Shown: piece after piece, positions 54,519 through 64,000 of the stretch
Position numbering within the stretch: the stretch's first letter is position 1
Layout of the letters: every line of letters begins with the position of its first letter
DNA from: Chionoecetes opilio
Lineage: Eukaryota > Arthropoda > Malacostraca > Decapoda > Majidae
Direction of reading: 5' to 3'
Length of the DNA stretch: 64,000 bases
NCBI GenBank assembly: GCA_016584305.1
Contig: JACEEZ010010078.1
Location: 76,001-140,000 of the forward strand
The notes under the pieces: model-generated
Database searches by the model: none
What the model was told of the DNA's origin: nothing
What the model saw: the letters and a program-made list of their open reading frames with translations, nothing else
Position numbers and translations under genes: made by a program

Positions 54519-57500
54519 TCTGTTGGGAGAGAAGCAAAAGGGGGAAGCAAAACTAGGGATTTCTTTTTCCCCTCCTTCCTCTCTCTGCATCACATTCATA
54601 CGGGGTCCCCCATCACTGAGGGGCCCCCTGCCTCTCATGCTCTCTCCTACGTGCTCTCCAAGAGTTCTCCAAGAATTCTTTTACACTCTCAATAAACCGC
54701 CCTGTCACTCCCCCCAACTCAGCACCCCCAACCCCCACGGGTACTCCATCTCCACTCTCCTTTTCTCTCATCTCTGCCTTTTCCACTCCGACCTCTCCTC
54801 CCAAACCCCCTCCAACATCTGTGTTCTAGCAAAACTCATACCTTTTAACTTTCCCCGCATCAAGTCTCCAGGTTTCATCCCCCCCGGCCCACACGTCTCA
54901 CACCCCTTCTGCCTTTCTTTTCTTCCCTGTACATACGACTATTTACCCCCAAAGCGACTTTTTTCCTGGCTCTGAAGAGTGGTCCCCCATAGCCCCCAAA
55001 TAAATAGAACCTTTCATACCGGGGTGGTCCTTTCTCCTGTACCTTCCCAGTGTTGATTTCTCACCATTCCCCTCAGCCATTCTTCCCCCTTTTCTCTTCC
55101 ACTCTCCTATTTATTTCCTTTTTGCATAAAGCCACCCTCCATGTCTCATCACCCCCTGTAAAAAAACTTTCCAGTTCCCCTCCCCCCCCCCCAAAACCCC
55201 CCTTTTTTTTCCAAATTTTTATGAGGTTTTAACCCATTTCCCCTCCCAATTTTTCCAGCCCCAAAACCTTGTTTGCCCTTTTGTGTCACCATTCGTTGCA
55301 GTCTAGCTTTTGAAACCCCCAGCCCTGCCTTTCAAATCCTCTCTCTGAACGTGCCCACCCCAAATGTCCCCTCAAATCGCTTCCACTGCCAACTATTGGC
55401 CCCCTAAGGCATTCTCCCTGCTTTGTTCTTGTTTTTCCATTCTGTAAAACTCCTTCCCTAGCCCCACACCATTGTTTCCAGGCCTTTACATATGCTAGGG
55501 ACTGCCAAAACCCTTCCATATTTCCTCTCACCATTTAAACCTTTTTGGCCCGACATTTTGCCACACTCCCTACCCTTTCCAAAACCCATGGTTGGCTCAG
55601 CTATCCTCTCCTTTGGTTTATTTTTCTCACGGGTTTTATCATCCAAAAAAATACCCAGATTACTTGTACTCTTTCGTTCTCTTTTTTCATTCCCACCCAC
55701 CATCCAAACCCTGTAATCATCAGGTCATCCCCTTTTCACCACCAACACTTGACTTCCCCTTTTACTGAGCCTAACTTTGAAGCCCCTTCCCAAATACTCG
55801 CCCCGCATTAACATCTCTTGTGCTCATTGGGGTTTTTTTCACTAAGGCACCACATCTCTGCATACCCCGTCCCACTCAACATTTTCATCTCCAATTTTCA
55901 CCCCAGCCCGGGACGCTTCCTTCACTCCCCATTTCCCCCAAACATAAAAACCCAAAAAAATTTAGAGGGAAAGGACACACCCCTGTCTTACTCCCTCTTA
56001 CTTTTCACCCTTTCCCGTCTCGGGTTTAAACCCCTACTAAAATTTGGCCTGTGTTTTCCTACATCTGCTTTTTATTTTAAAAACCTTCTCACTCATCCAA
56101 TCGTTTTCCAATACCTTCATAGCATTCTCCTACCCACTCTGTCTTTACGCTTTCTCAAAATTGGGAAAAGGTAATTTTTCTTTTTTCCCCTCCTTTTTTT
56201 TTTCCTTTTTCTAAACTTCTTTCCCCTACAAACATATTGTCCTAAACCCCGCCTTTTGTCTTTTCTGAATCCTTTTCTCTCTTAAACCCATAAACCTTTA
56301 AATTTTTTTCCACAACTTCACCTTTTTTTCATTCAGTACACCACAAAAAAATCTTACATCCCCGTGTCACTTTCCGTTTTTTTGGCCCTTTTTAATTTTT
56401 TAATCCCCTTCTACTCTTGTGCCCCCCTTATGTATGAGGGTCACTCTACTGTCTTTTTCCAGGCCCCAGGCCCCCTTTCCTATTTATATGTCCAAACAAC
56501 TCATGCTTTCCCTCAATTACCCCCTCACCCCCTCTCTATACAATTCTTCGGGATACCGCCATTCCAGGGGCCTTTCCATTTTTCATTTTCCCTTACATCC
56601 CCTTAAATCTCATCCATTCTAATTTTTTTCACCCACCCATTTCCTCTATTTTCCTCCCAAAAGTCACTATCGGGGCTCATTTCACACCCAATACTTTCCA
56701 GAAGTCTTCTACGCTCTGGCCATTTCCTTTTTCCCCCTTTAGTGCCCTGCCATTCACCCCCTAGTTTTTTCTACATTTCCTGTATGCTTACTCTCTTCCC
56801 TCTCAAAAAAACTTATACCATTCCCAAACCTCCTTCCTCCCCTTTTTTCCCCTAAGTTCTCTGATCACTTTTCTCTCTTCATTCACTCTTTTCCTTCCTT
56901 AAACCCAAACATTTCAACCCCCTTTTGTTACTCTTATCCCCTTTTTTCCCCAAAGCCCTTTCATAAATCTATTCTTTCAGCTTCACTGTTTGACCATTCT
57001 TTTCCCCCCTCCCCACACTTCCCAATTGACGTTTCCTTTCTTTCCCCGGCCTTGTCGATCTCATTTTCCCCCAAAATCTTTTTGCCTGCCAAATTTTCTC
57101 GACTTGTTCTGCCTAGCTTCTTTTTCGGCCCCCTTTTTTTAAGTTCCTTAACAAATTTTCTTCTCTCACCCACCTCTCTCCCGCCCCCAAACCCATTTCC
57201 CCAGCTTCCCGTCCCATTATCACCCCTTCCTGAAATAATCCCCGTCTGTCTCTAAGTTTCCCCAAAGTCATTCCTCTCCTCTTTCACGTTACTCTTTTTT
57301 CCTTCAAAAAATCTACTCCAATTTCCCTGGCCCTTAAAGGTCACTCGCTCGGATTTTCCTTTCCCCCTTTCCCCCCACATACTTCTCACCCATTCTCTAG
57401 CCTTCCGGTTCATAACATAAAAATCAAAGGGGATTCATTTTCCCTTCCCTTCCCGGGCACTCTTCCTTCGCCCCGGGGCACATTCAAAAATTTTTAATTT

Positions 57501-59870
57501 ATTCTCCTCCCGCAAAGCCGCAGCAAAAGGGCCCTTTCCATTTTTTCCTCTCCAACACACCAATGGGGACCATTCATGTCTCCCATCACCCTCAATTTTC
57601 AAATTCTTTTTTTGTTTTTACAAACCTTTGCACAAATTTATACTTCCCTTTTATTCCGGCTTTTCGCTCCCTTTTCCTTTTCCCCTGTCATGTAAAAAAA
57701 ACTATCACCCAAAATCCTTTTTCCTTTTCCCCTTTGCCCCCTTTATTCCCGACGTTTCTCCATGATATCCTACCCCATTCACACCCTCCTACATTTTAGC
57801 TCCCCTACATCTTAACCCCGCTTCCTGCCCCCAAGACTCCCACTCCGCCACCCTTTTTCTGCGGGTTTTCTTCTACCCCTTTCCCATCATACTGTAAGTC
57901 TCAGATCTAAGTTTTAATTCTCCCTCCATTTGTTTTTCTATCACCCAACTATGTCAATGTTCCATTTATTCATTTTTTCTGCGAGGTCTTTCCCTTTTTT
58001 AAAAAATTTTCCCTCCCCTAAAATTTTACACAGCCCATCCTCACATTCCCTTTTGTTTTTCAACAGTCAAATATTTTGCATTTGTCCCCCCTCTTTTCCC
58101 TCAAAATTGCGAGTTTTTCTCCTCGCGCGTATCCACTCAAGCATTCTCCCACACTCCGCCCCTCTCCTTCCCAGTTTAGGGGCACTTTGTTCCCCCAAAG
58201 ACCTCCTGTGGGGGTGCCCCCCCTCCAAAGGGCTATGAAGCTTTCTCCATAGTCCCCCGGATCCCCAAATGCACTCTGCTTTTATTCTTACAAACCCCCT
58301 CTTGGAGCGTTGTTTGTGTCGCCCTTTTCCCTTTCCTCATACCCTGCATTTTTCCCCAGGGGGCCCCATGATTCCCACCCCCAGCCACTCGACTTTCTTC
58401 CCGCCTTCTTTTTTATCCTTAAAGGGACTTTCCCTCCCCCTTTCCCCCCCGTTTTGCTCGGGGCCCCAACTCCCAAGGGTGTTCCCCCCTCCCCCCATTA
58501 TCACCATTCCTTCCTGTAAAAACCATTTACCCCCTCCCTCCCCCTCCTTCAAACATCCTCCATCCCCTTTCCACTCGGCTAACCAGCACACTCTTCTGGT
58601 CTCTCTAGCCACTTTTCGGCCCCAACATTCTTCCCCCATACTGTCCCCTATAACCGTTGGGCCAAATTCTTTTCCCCGGGGGTTTTTCCCCCCCCTTTTC
58701 TATTTAGTCCTGACCCCCCCGGGGGTTTGGGAAAACTCCACTACCCTCATCTCCCCCACTGGGGCCCGAGCGGGCCCCAGCCCCCCGGGGGGCGGGGATC
58801 AGGCCCCCCAGCCTCAAAAAACGCCCCCACAGCTTTAGCTGCCGCTACAGGCAAAAGCGAGGGGGGGCGGATTTGACCAGCCCCCCACGACTTCAGGCCT
58901 CAACTGGCGAGGGTTAGGAGGGGGCAGGTTTCCCCCCGTCTCACCCACACCCTCAAACGCCCCCCCAGGGCCCTACTTCGACATCTTCCTCCGCTGCGCT
59001 CCCCTAGCCTCACCCCCCACCCTCAACATCCCTAGACCCCCCTGCTACGAAATCTTCCCCCGCTGCAGCTCCCCCACTTTTCCTCTCCTTCGGGCAAAGC
59101 CTGCTTTGGGGGAGTCCCAACGTAAGCAGCCCCCATCCCCAGGGCCCCCTGGTGGGTCTGGCCCCCAAAAACCCCCCCTCATTAAAAACCCCACCCGCCC
59201 CTTTTTGCCTCCATTTTTTCTTACTTTTTTGCAAGGTTTTTAAAAATCCCCTCCAGGGCTTGTATCCCCTCTTTTTCCCCCTTCAGTTTACCCCTTTCAC
59301 TGTTCTAGTTCCCCAGTTCCCCCGCCCCATTCTCCACCCTTTTGCTTTTGGATCTCTTCAAACCTTAATTTTCCCGCTTTTTTTCACCCTTTCCCCCCGA
59401 AACCCCAGTTCCTTTTGTGCCCTGGAGCTTTTTTATAAAGCTCTGGGGCCGCATCCCCTTTCCCGGTACTGTGGCGACCACCAAATTTTCAGCTATTGCC
59501 CCGCAAACCACTGTCCTTGTCCCCTGACTTTTTTCACAACATAGCGGGCACTGTGCCTGCTCTTTCCCCACCACCTCACACCGATCCGCATCTCCCTGTC
59601 CCCGCCTATTTTTCCCTTCCCCTTGCATTCCAAAACATTTCCCACTTCTGAACCCCCCTTTTGACCCCAGTGCCATGCCCCCCCATCCCTTCCCCGTCCA
59701 CTAAAAAGGATCTCACATGGTCACCAAACTTAACACCTCACGACACACTTACCCCCTCTAATACTTCAAGCTATTCGCCTGTGCAAACCCCCCTGCCCCC
59801 CCCTACCCGACAATTTCCCCCATCTCCCACGATACCCTTATCCCCTCTAACTTCCTGAAAACTAACTCAA
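54519..59870 (-). mobile_element. LINE E, near full length but corrupted
   Basis: Read on minus, the order is that of a LINE: a PHD-like cysteine segment near 59530-59600, an endonuclease motif GDMNG at about 57575, RT motif GVRQGCV at about 55985, DDLMI at about 55720, and the C-terminal FLENSWRARRREHERQG at about 54640. Alignment by eye with LINE D holds along the RT (CTTTTCTGAA at 56264 against 20892). No frame longer than about 120 codons survives. From about 54840 to 59860 the plus strand is extremely C/T-rich with many homopolymers and few G, unlike the flanks. Confidence 0.65.
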
Positions 59871-60003
59871 ACTACCTCACCTTTACACGTTGATGTTGTC
59901 GTGACGACGACCTGGACTGGACCTGGGCTTGACAGACCTAGAAAGCGATCCTAAGCAGAAGAGGTCACAACAACAATAACAAGCCAGACACAGGCCGTGG
60001 TTG
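59871..60003. other. no feature recognised
   Basis: Short unique sequence between the corrupted LINE and the micro-ORF. Confidence 0.4.
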
Positions 60004-60126
60004 TCAAAGGTATTGTGGTGTCACAGCTGGGGGAGCCATCAGGAATACAGCCAGGATAAAGCAGAGGAACAACAGCACCTCCAGGAGGCCAGGAACAGCC
60101 CCAAAAGCCACAAACACTTTCGCCAT
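60004..60126 (-). CDS. hypothetical 40-residue membrane micro-ORF
   Basis: ATG at 60126 (context GACAATGG) opens 40 codons. After MAKVFVAFGAVP comes one hydrophobic segment of about 18 residues (LLEVLLFLCFILAVFLM), then a proline-containing tail and TGA. It could be a single-pass micropeptide or the signal-peptide exon of a longer protein. Upstream on the minus strand a T-run and CCCCATAG look like a splice acceptor at 60275. There is no homology evidence and a chance frame is quite possible. Confidence 0.2.
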   Translation of the reverse strand: MAKVFVAFGAVPGLLEVLLFLCFILAVFLMAPPAVTPQYL

Positions 60127-60399
60127 TGTCCGAACACAGACCGGGTAATGAGGTGTTTACCATAAGAAAACAGGTGCGCGACTAAAAAGCATACAGTGGA
60201 AGACAGAGGAGGTGGCGGTGTCTTGCATCCGTCTTGCTCCTTGACAAATTTCTTTAATTCCCTCCTGGCGCTTCCTATGGGGAATGATTGAAAAAAAAAA
60301 GATGTCTGGGAACTCACTCGCAGCTTTTCAAATCATTAGTCATTAATGGTCAGTGACCAGGACATTGTTTCTTATCGTCAGTCCCGGCTTGATTTCCCA

Positions 60400-60601
60400 A
60401 AACGTCACCAAAACATTTTGGGAAAGTGGTTTCGCTCAGTTGGATAAGGGGCCTAAGCCACAGTTGACTGCAGACCAGATCACCCGTATTCACAGCTTAT
60501 ATAAGATCGGTTTTAGTTCAAAAAAAATTGTGAGGGAGACTGGGTTACTCAACGAAAGGTTGAGCGGTGGGTTAAGAAATTGCAAGACTTTACGGATGTA
60601 A
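60400..60601 (+). pseudogene. Tc1/mariner transposase helix-turn-helix fragment
   Basis: The frame encodes KPQLTADQITRIHSLYKIGF and SSKKIVRETGL, then NERLSGGLRNCK. This is the pattern of the first DNA-binding helix-turn-helix of Tc1-like transposases (LT..Q...I..LY..G.S...I....G.....V..W). About 45 residues remain before a stop; no catalytic part is visible. Confidence 0.6.
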
Positions 60602-61007
60602 CGAGACACGCTCCTTACACACACTGTACCTAGTAACTGTGGGTTTATTGACTTCAATTATCTTGCTGTTTTGGTAGGAGATTTCACTAACTGTCTTTTG
60701 ATAATATTCAAAGTTTTCTTTGAAACTTTTTTCTTGCGTCCAGGACGAGACAAGTGCGTTAGACTTTCAACAGTTGGCGAGTAAAATATTTTCAAGACTG
60801 GCCTGTTTGTGTTCAAGTACATTTTCTGTGGTAATTTTATGGGGGAATATTATGATCTTGTTGTGCGCATGTGTTTACCCATGGCGACGATGGAACTACG
60901 CCAACTACTTTGACCTCTACGTTCATAATTCAATTTTTTTTACGTAAATAACATTTAGGGATGCAATAATGAAATAATGCAATTATGATAATCAGGGCTT
61001 TCACATA
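60602..61007. other. no gene recognised
   Basis: AT-rich sequence; a 75-codon frame at 60720-60947 shows no family features. Confidence 0.5.
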
Positions 61008-61054
61008 AATTCGGAATCCGAATAATGATGGTCCGAATACGCGAGGGTTTACTG
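61008..61054 (-). mobile_element. Tigger-4 right end
   Basis: CGAATAATGATGGTCCGAAT and ACGCGAGGGTTTACTG before TA match the terminus at 29105-29131. The left end is not found. Confidence 0.65.
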
Positions 61055-61058
61055 TATA

Positions 61059-61905
61059 CAGCCAAATTCCCAACATCCGACTTGGCCAAACACCGACTTT
61101 TTTCTTCTATGTCCCAAGTCGGATAAATTATTAAACAATTCCAGACAACCGACCCTCGGTCAGACGTTTGAATTCGGCGGCGGACGGGAGGCAGGTACTT
61201 CGTGTTTTTCTCACTACCCGCTCGCAGCGCTGGTAGCGGCGTGGCGTTGGCGGGTGTTTTCAGAGTTTATTTACACTTGCTGTTGGCTGCTTCACCACCA
61301 CATTGTGTCTTGTTTTGGCCATTTATTTTACTTTCTACAGTGAATAATGTCGTCTACAAGTGCTAAACGTAAGCGTGTTGTGTTGAACATTGAACAGAAA
61401 GTTAATATTATAAGGAAAGTAGAACAAGGTGTTCCTAGGCAAGATATATGTCGGGAATTTAACATCGGCAAGTATACTGTGGTATAATGTATAACATTTC
61501 TGTGGTGGACATTTTAAAGTCCAAAGATAACTTGTTCAAGTTTTATGCTGGTACAGAAACTAATGACGGAAATTCACAAGTGACTTGGGATGATGCACAA
61601 CAAGGTTTAGAAAAATTGATTTCCTTCATGGAAACAAGGAATGAATTCACAACTCAGGAAGTCATGAACCAGTATATGTTGCACTCCAGGTTTCTAAGTT
61701 ATAGAAGAGCATCATCAAAGCAGTTAACCTTGCAGGAAACATTCAAGAGAGCTGCCAGGCAAACACCTACACCAACCAGTACACCTGTACATTATATATC
61801 TATTCTTTATTATATTTATTAAATTATGTACATCCGAACATACGACTATTCCAATTATCCGACCTACCTTCGCTCCCCCCAAGGTCGGATAATTAATACT
61901 TAGCT
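61059..61905 (+). mobile_element. Tigger-5, internally deleted
   Basis: TIRs are CAGCCAAATTCCCAACATCC and GGTCGGATAATTAATACTTA (ending AGCTG), flanked by TA (61057, 61906). A GTCGGATAA motif repeats near both ends. It holds the two ends of a transposase gene with the middle missing. Confidence 0.85.
61347..61822 (+). pseudogene. Tigger-5 transposase, N and C ends joined
   Basis: ATG 61347 opens 46 codons: basic start, then VLNIEQKVNIIRKVEQGVP and RQDICREFNIGKYTV, a pipsqueak/CENP-B helix-turn-helix. A stop at 61485 coincides with the deletion point. The following frame (61487-61822) has VTWDDAQQGLEKLISFMETR and LTLQETFKRAA, resembling the C-terminal tail of jerky/TIGD-like transposases. The DDE domain of about 300 residues is missing, so the copy depends on a full element elsewhere. 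Confidence 0.8.
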
Positions 61906-62229
61906 GTATATATATTGATACAGGGTGTAACACGAGTTTCTGCAAATATTGATACAGGTGAAAGAACATTTTATTCTAAGCAGAAAATATTCTATACACA
62001 GGCATTTTGAAGCTTCATTTAGACGTGAGTTGAAGTGAGAAAAATTACCGCGGCCAGTAATTTCACAATGGCAGGCGACGTATGGAGGTAGTGCAGTGTG
62101 TACTCGCGGTTGCCCCTCGGTGAAATTTTGAATGATTTAATCATTATTTTTACTAGTAATGGAACATTACATTATCTTATAGCGATACAATTGGTATTAA
62201 TGGACATGTTATTTACCAAATAAGCAGTA

Positions 62230-62420
62230 CATGAGAACAGCAAGGCTGTAATACACAATACTGTAAAAGGCTACTTGGCAACGTGTCGGGGCGGGGTAGG
62301 AAGGAGCGACTAAGCTGAGAGGCTGCCCGTCAGCTGTCACGTGTTACACTCTCCCCCGCCCCAACACAATGCCACTTAGCCTTTTACAGTATTGTTTATT
62401 ACAGCCCTGCTGTTTTCATG
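62230..62420. mobile_element. 191-bp hairpin MITE
   Basis: CATGAGAACAGCAAGGCTGT pairs with ACAGCCCTGCTGTTTTCATG, continuing through CAATACTGTAAAAGGCTA. TA flanks both sides (62228, 62421). The right TA is shared with the next element. Confidence 0.85.
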
Positions 62421-62422
62421 TA

Positions 62423-62790
62423 CAGGGAGGTCCCGAAGATACGAGCAGTTAGGTTCCACCTGGCATACTCGTAAAGCGAAATCTCGTATAACGAAACACA
62501 TAACTAATGGTAAAATATAGGTTTGGTTCCAGGACCCCATCAATTAAAAAAAAAAAAAGAAAAAAAAAAAAAGACATGTTTTTCAAGCTAAAATAAACTA
62601 TAGCAACCACAATAAACACACAGCGTCTATATTACCCACACTGTACTACCTATTCTATAGAAAAAGCATTCTGAAAGAGAAAATAGCACACAAAATAACA
62701 TAACTGCACATTAATTAAACATAAAACATGCATAACAAGCAATAAAGACGTAATGTAGGGGACGCCGCGTGATACAAGAGAAGGTAGTGT
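62423..62790 (+). mobile_element. 'CAGGGAGGTCCCG' element, copy 3 (truncated)
   Basis: Starts CAGGGAGGTCCCGAAGATAC after TA and follows copy 1 up to the GATACAAGAGAAGGTAG block near 62790, where it is cut off. Confidence 0.75.
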
Positions 62791-62834
62791 AGCAGTCCCA
62801 AGGTTGCAGAAACTCGTGTTACACCCTGTATATA

Positions 62835-63830
62835 CAGGGAGGTCCCATTATACGAGCATTCGGTATACGAGAAATCAATTATACGAGCTGAGTAAATTAG
62901 GGTCTATTTTCAATATACGAGATCGAAAATCCAATGCTACAACATTCAAACTGGGGTGAGTAAAATTACCAGTTTCAAAAGGCCGCCCTACCACGTATAC
63001 ATCTGGGCTGTATGATGATGTTGTGGTGGCCCCAAGCTTGGGGCCGCACACCTGGCTAATTACCCCTAAAGGTCAAGCCAACACCTGACGTGGACCTGAC
63101 TCGCGGGTGAAAAGGGGAGTATTGTGGTGGCCCCAAGCTTGGGGCTGCACACCTGGCTAATTACCCCTAAAGGTCAAGCCAACATCTGGCGTGGACCTGA
63201 CTCGCTCGTGACCCAAATTCTTCCCACACCTCCGTTGCTGGGTTCCCGCCCTGGCTTCCTAGACCAGCTTCTGGCAGTTACCTACCTACCACCACAGTGA
63301 GAGGACACCACTCCTCCTCTCTCTGTTCCTCGTGGCATTCCTTCGCTGTACCTACATATTCCCGCCGAAATAAACCTGTGTGTGAACTCTGTGTTTGGTG
63401 TAACCCGTGTCTAGCTAAAGTGTACACACCAATGTACAATGATTCAGATGCGCAGAGACGAGTTTGTGGGCAGTGGAAGAGGTCTGCGCACCCCTCCCTT
63501 GTCCCTTACCTACCCTACCCTCTCTTGTATCACGCGGCGTCCCCTACAGTACGTCTTGTACAACCCCGTCCCTCTACAGTACAACCTTTTGTGTGCTATT
63601 TACTCTTTCAGAATGCTTTTTCTACAGAATAGGGAGTACAGTGTGGGTAATATAGATGCTGTGTGTTTGTTGTGTCTGGTATAGTTTATTTTAGCTTGAA
63701 AACATGTCTTTGATGGGGTCCTGGAACCAAACCTATATTTTACTATTAGTTATGTATTTAGCTATACGAGATTTCGCTTTACGAGTATGCCAGGTGGAAC
63801 CTAACTGCTCGTATCTTCGGGACCGCCCTG
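62835..63830 (-). mobile_element. 'CAGGGAGGTCCCG' element, copy 4
   Basis: The ends are CAGGGAGGTCCCATTATACG after TA and ATCTTCGGGACCGCCCTG before TA. It contains foreign sequence (about 62971-63420) and preserves, at 63480-63540, the site that is empty of the Harbinger-like element. Confidence 0.8.
63022..63222. repeat. 101-bp tandem duplication, possible LTR piece
   Basis: TGTGGTGGCCCCAAGCTTGG begins at 63022 and 63123, each followed by CACACCTGGCTAATTACCCC. A TACCACCACA at 63288-63297 would give TG...CA termini to the second copy, so an LTR remnant is possible. No 5-bp duplication is seen. Confidence 0.7.
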
Positions 63831-63837
63831 TATATAT

Positions 63838-64000
63838 ATACTGTCGGACCCCGCCGAACACGACAGTTACGGTCCTGACCCCGTCGTGCACGGCAAAATT
63901 CGTGTTCGGCGAATAACAGGTTCAATAGGAAAATAGGGGTTACGTTCCCAGACCATCACTTTTTGGGGGGTCAAAAAAAAAATTCACTTTTTTTTTTATA
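63838..64000. repeat. Tigger-like terminus at window edge
   Basis: TACTGTCGGACCCCGCCGAA after a TA tract resembles a Tigger-type end and its motif CCG-C-GAACACGA recurs inverted at 63885-63915. It is cut by the window edge. Confidence 0.4.

Larger units (their letters stand above)
61921..62828. mobile_element. TA-flanked 'CAGGGTGTAACACG' element
   Basis: Perfect 25-base inverted termini (CAGGGTGTAACACGAGTTTC and its complement at 62804-62828), flanked by TA (61919, 62829). The interior contains a hairpin MITE (62230-62420) and the truncated copy 3 of the CAGGGAGGTCCCG element. No transposase frame is present. Confidence 0.9.

Noticed and set aside
58269..58838. 189-codon plus frame
   Set aside because: It lies antisense in the corrupted C/T-rich LINE block; composition artefact.

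Overview
The window looks like a repeat-dominated intergenic and intronic stretch of an arthropod nuclear genome, most likely a crustacean and plausibly a decapod. The arthropod telomere pentamer TTAGG/CCTAA recurs at many internal sites. RTE-, CR1- and Jockey-like LINEs and Tigger/pogo, piggyBac, hAT and Harbinger-type DNA elements fill most of the sequence. The few host genes are split by long introns packed with these elements. The species call is inference; no marker gene for taxonomy is present.

Host genes: (1) a complete three-exon EMC4 gene on the + strand (43217-49668, 172 codons), whose 5.8-kb first intron carries a 1.45-kb hairpin element and a truncated Tigger copy; (2) the first coding exon of a DCAF10-like WD40 gene on the - strand (17358-17584), with its remaining exons beyond the left edge. 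A few weak candidates (a 40-codon membrane micro-ORF at 60.1 kb, a promoter-like CpG/CCAAT/TATA stretch at 28.4-28.9 kb) are listed with low confidence.

Layout: 0.5-4.3 kb degraded LINEs and Tigger ends; 4.9-9.3 kb a decayed copy of a large multidomain gene with a PIN-like nuclease-type block and a C-terminal CXC cysteine cluster; 9.3-12.5 kb piggyBac-type MITE and LINE tails; 12.5-14.4 kb a TA-flanked element containing a Harbinger-like element; 15.3-17.2 kb a mosaic of foldback elements with AACCT-rich loops; 18.8-19.1 kb a TTAGG-derived tandem array; 19.1-22.5 kb a fairly young LINE; 22.9-26.7 kb a three-level nest (Jockey LINE in a long-TIR transposon in a foldback element); 27-33 kb Tigger and RTE-like elements; 33.1-39.0 kb a four-level nest (SINE, Tigger, CR1 and RTE, next to a piggyBac remnant); 39-43 kb Tigger, SINE, hAT and piggyBac MITEs; 43.2-49.7 kb EMC4; 50.4-51.4 kb an RTE insertion with a clear 10-bp target duplication; 54.5-59.9 kb a heavily corrupted LINE whose homopolymer-rich sequence looks partly like an assembly or polishing fault; 60-64 kb a stack of nested Tigger- and mariner-like elements.

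The genes do not form a pathway. The main interest is the set of well-delimited nested insertions, including an empty-site comparison, and two recurrent features I cannot match to a named family: the PIN/CXC gene family and the foldback elements with telomere-like loops.
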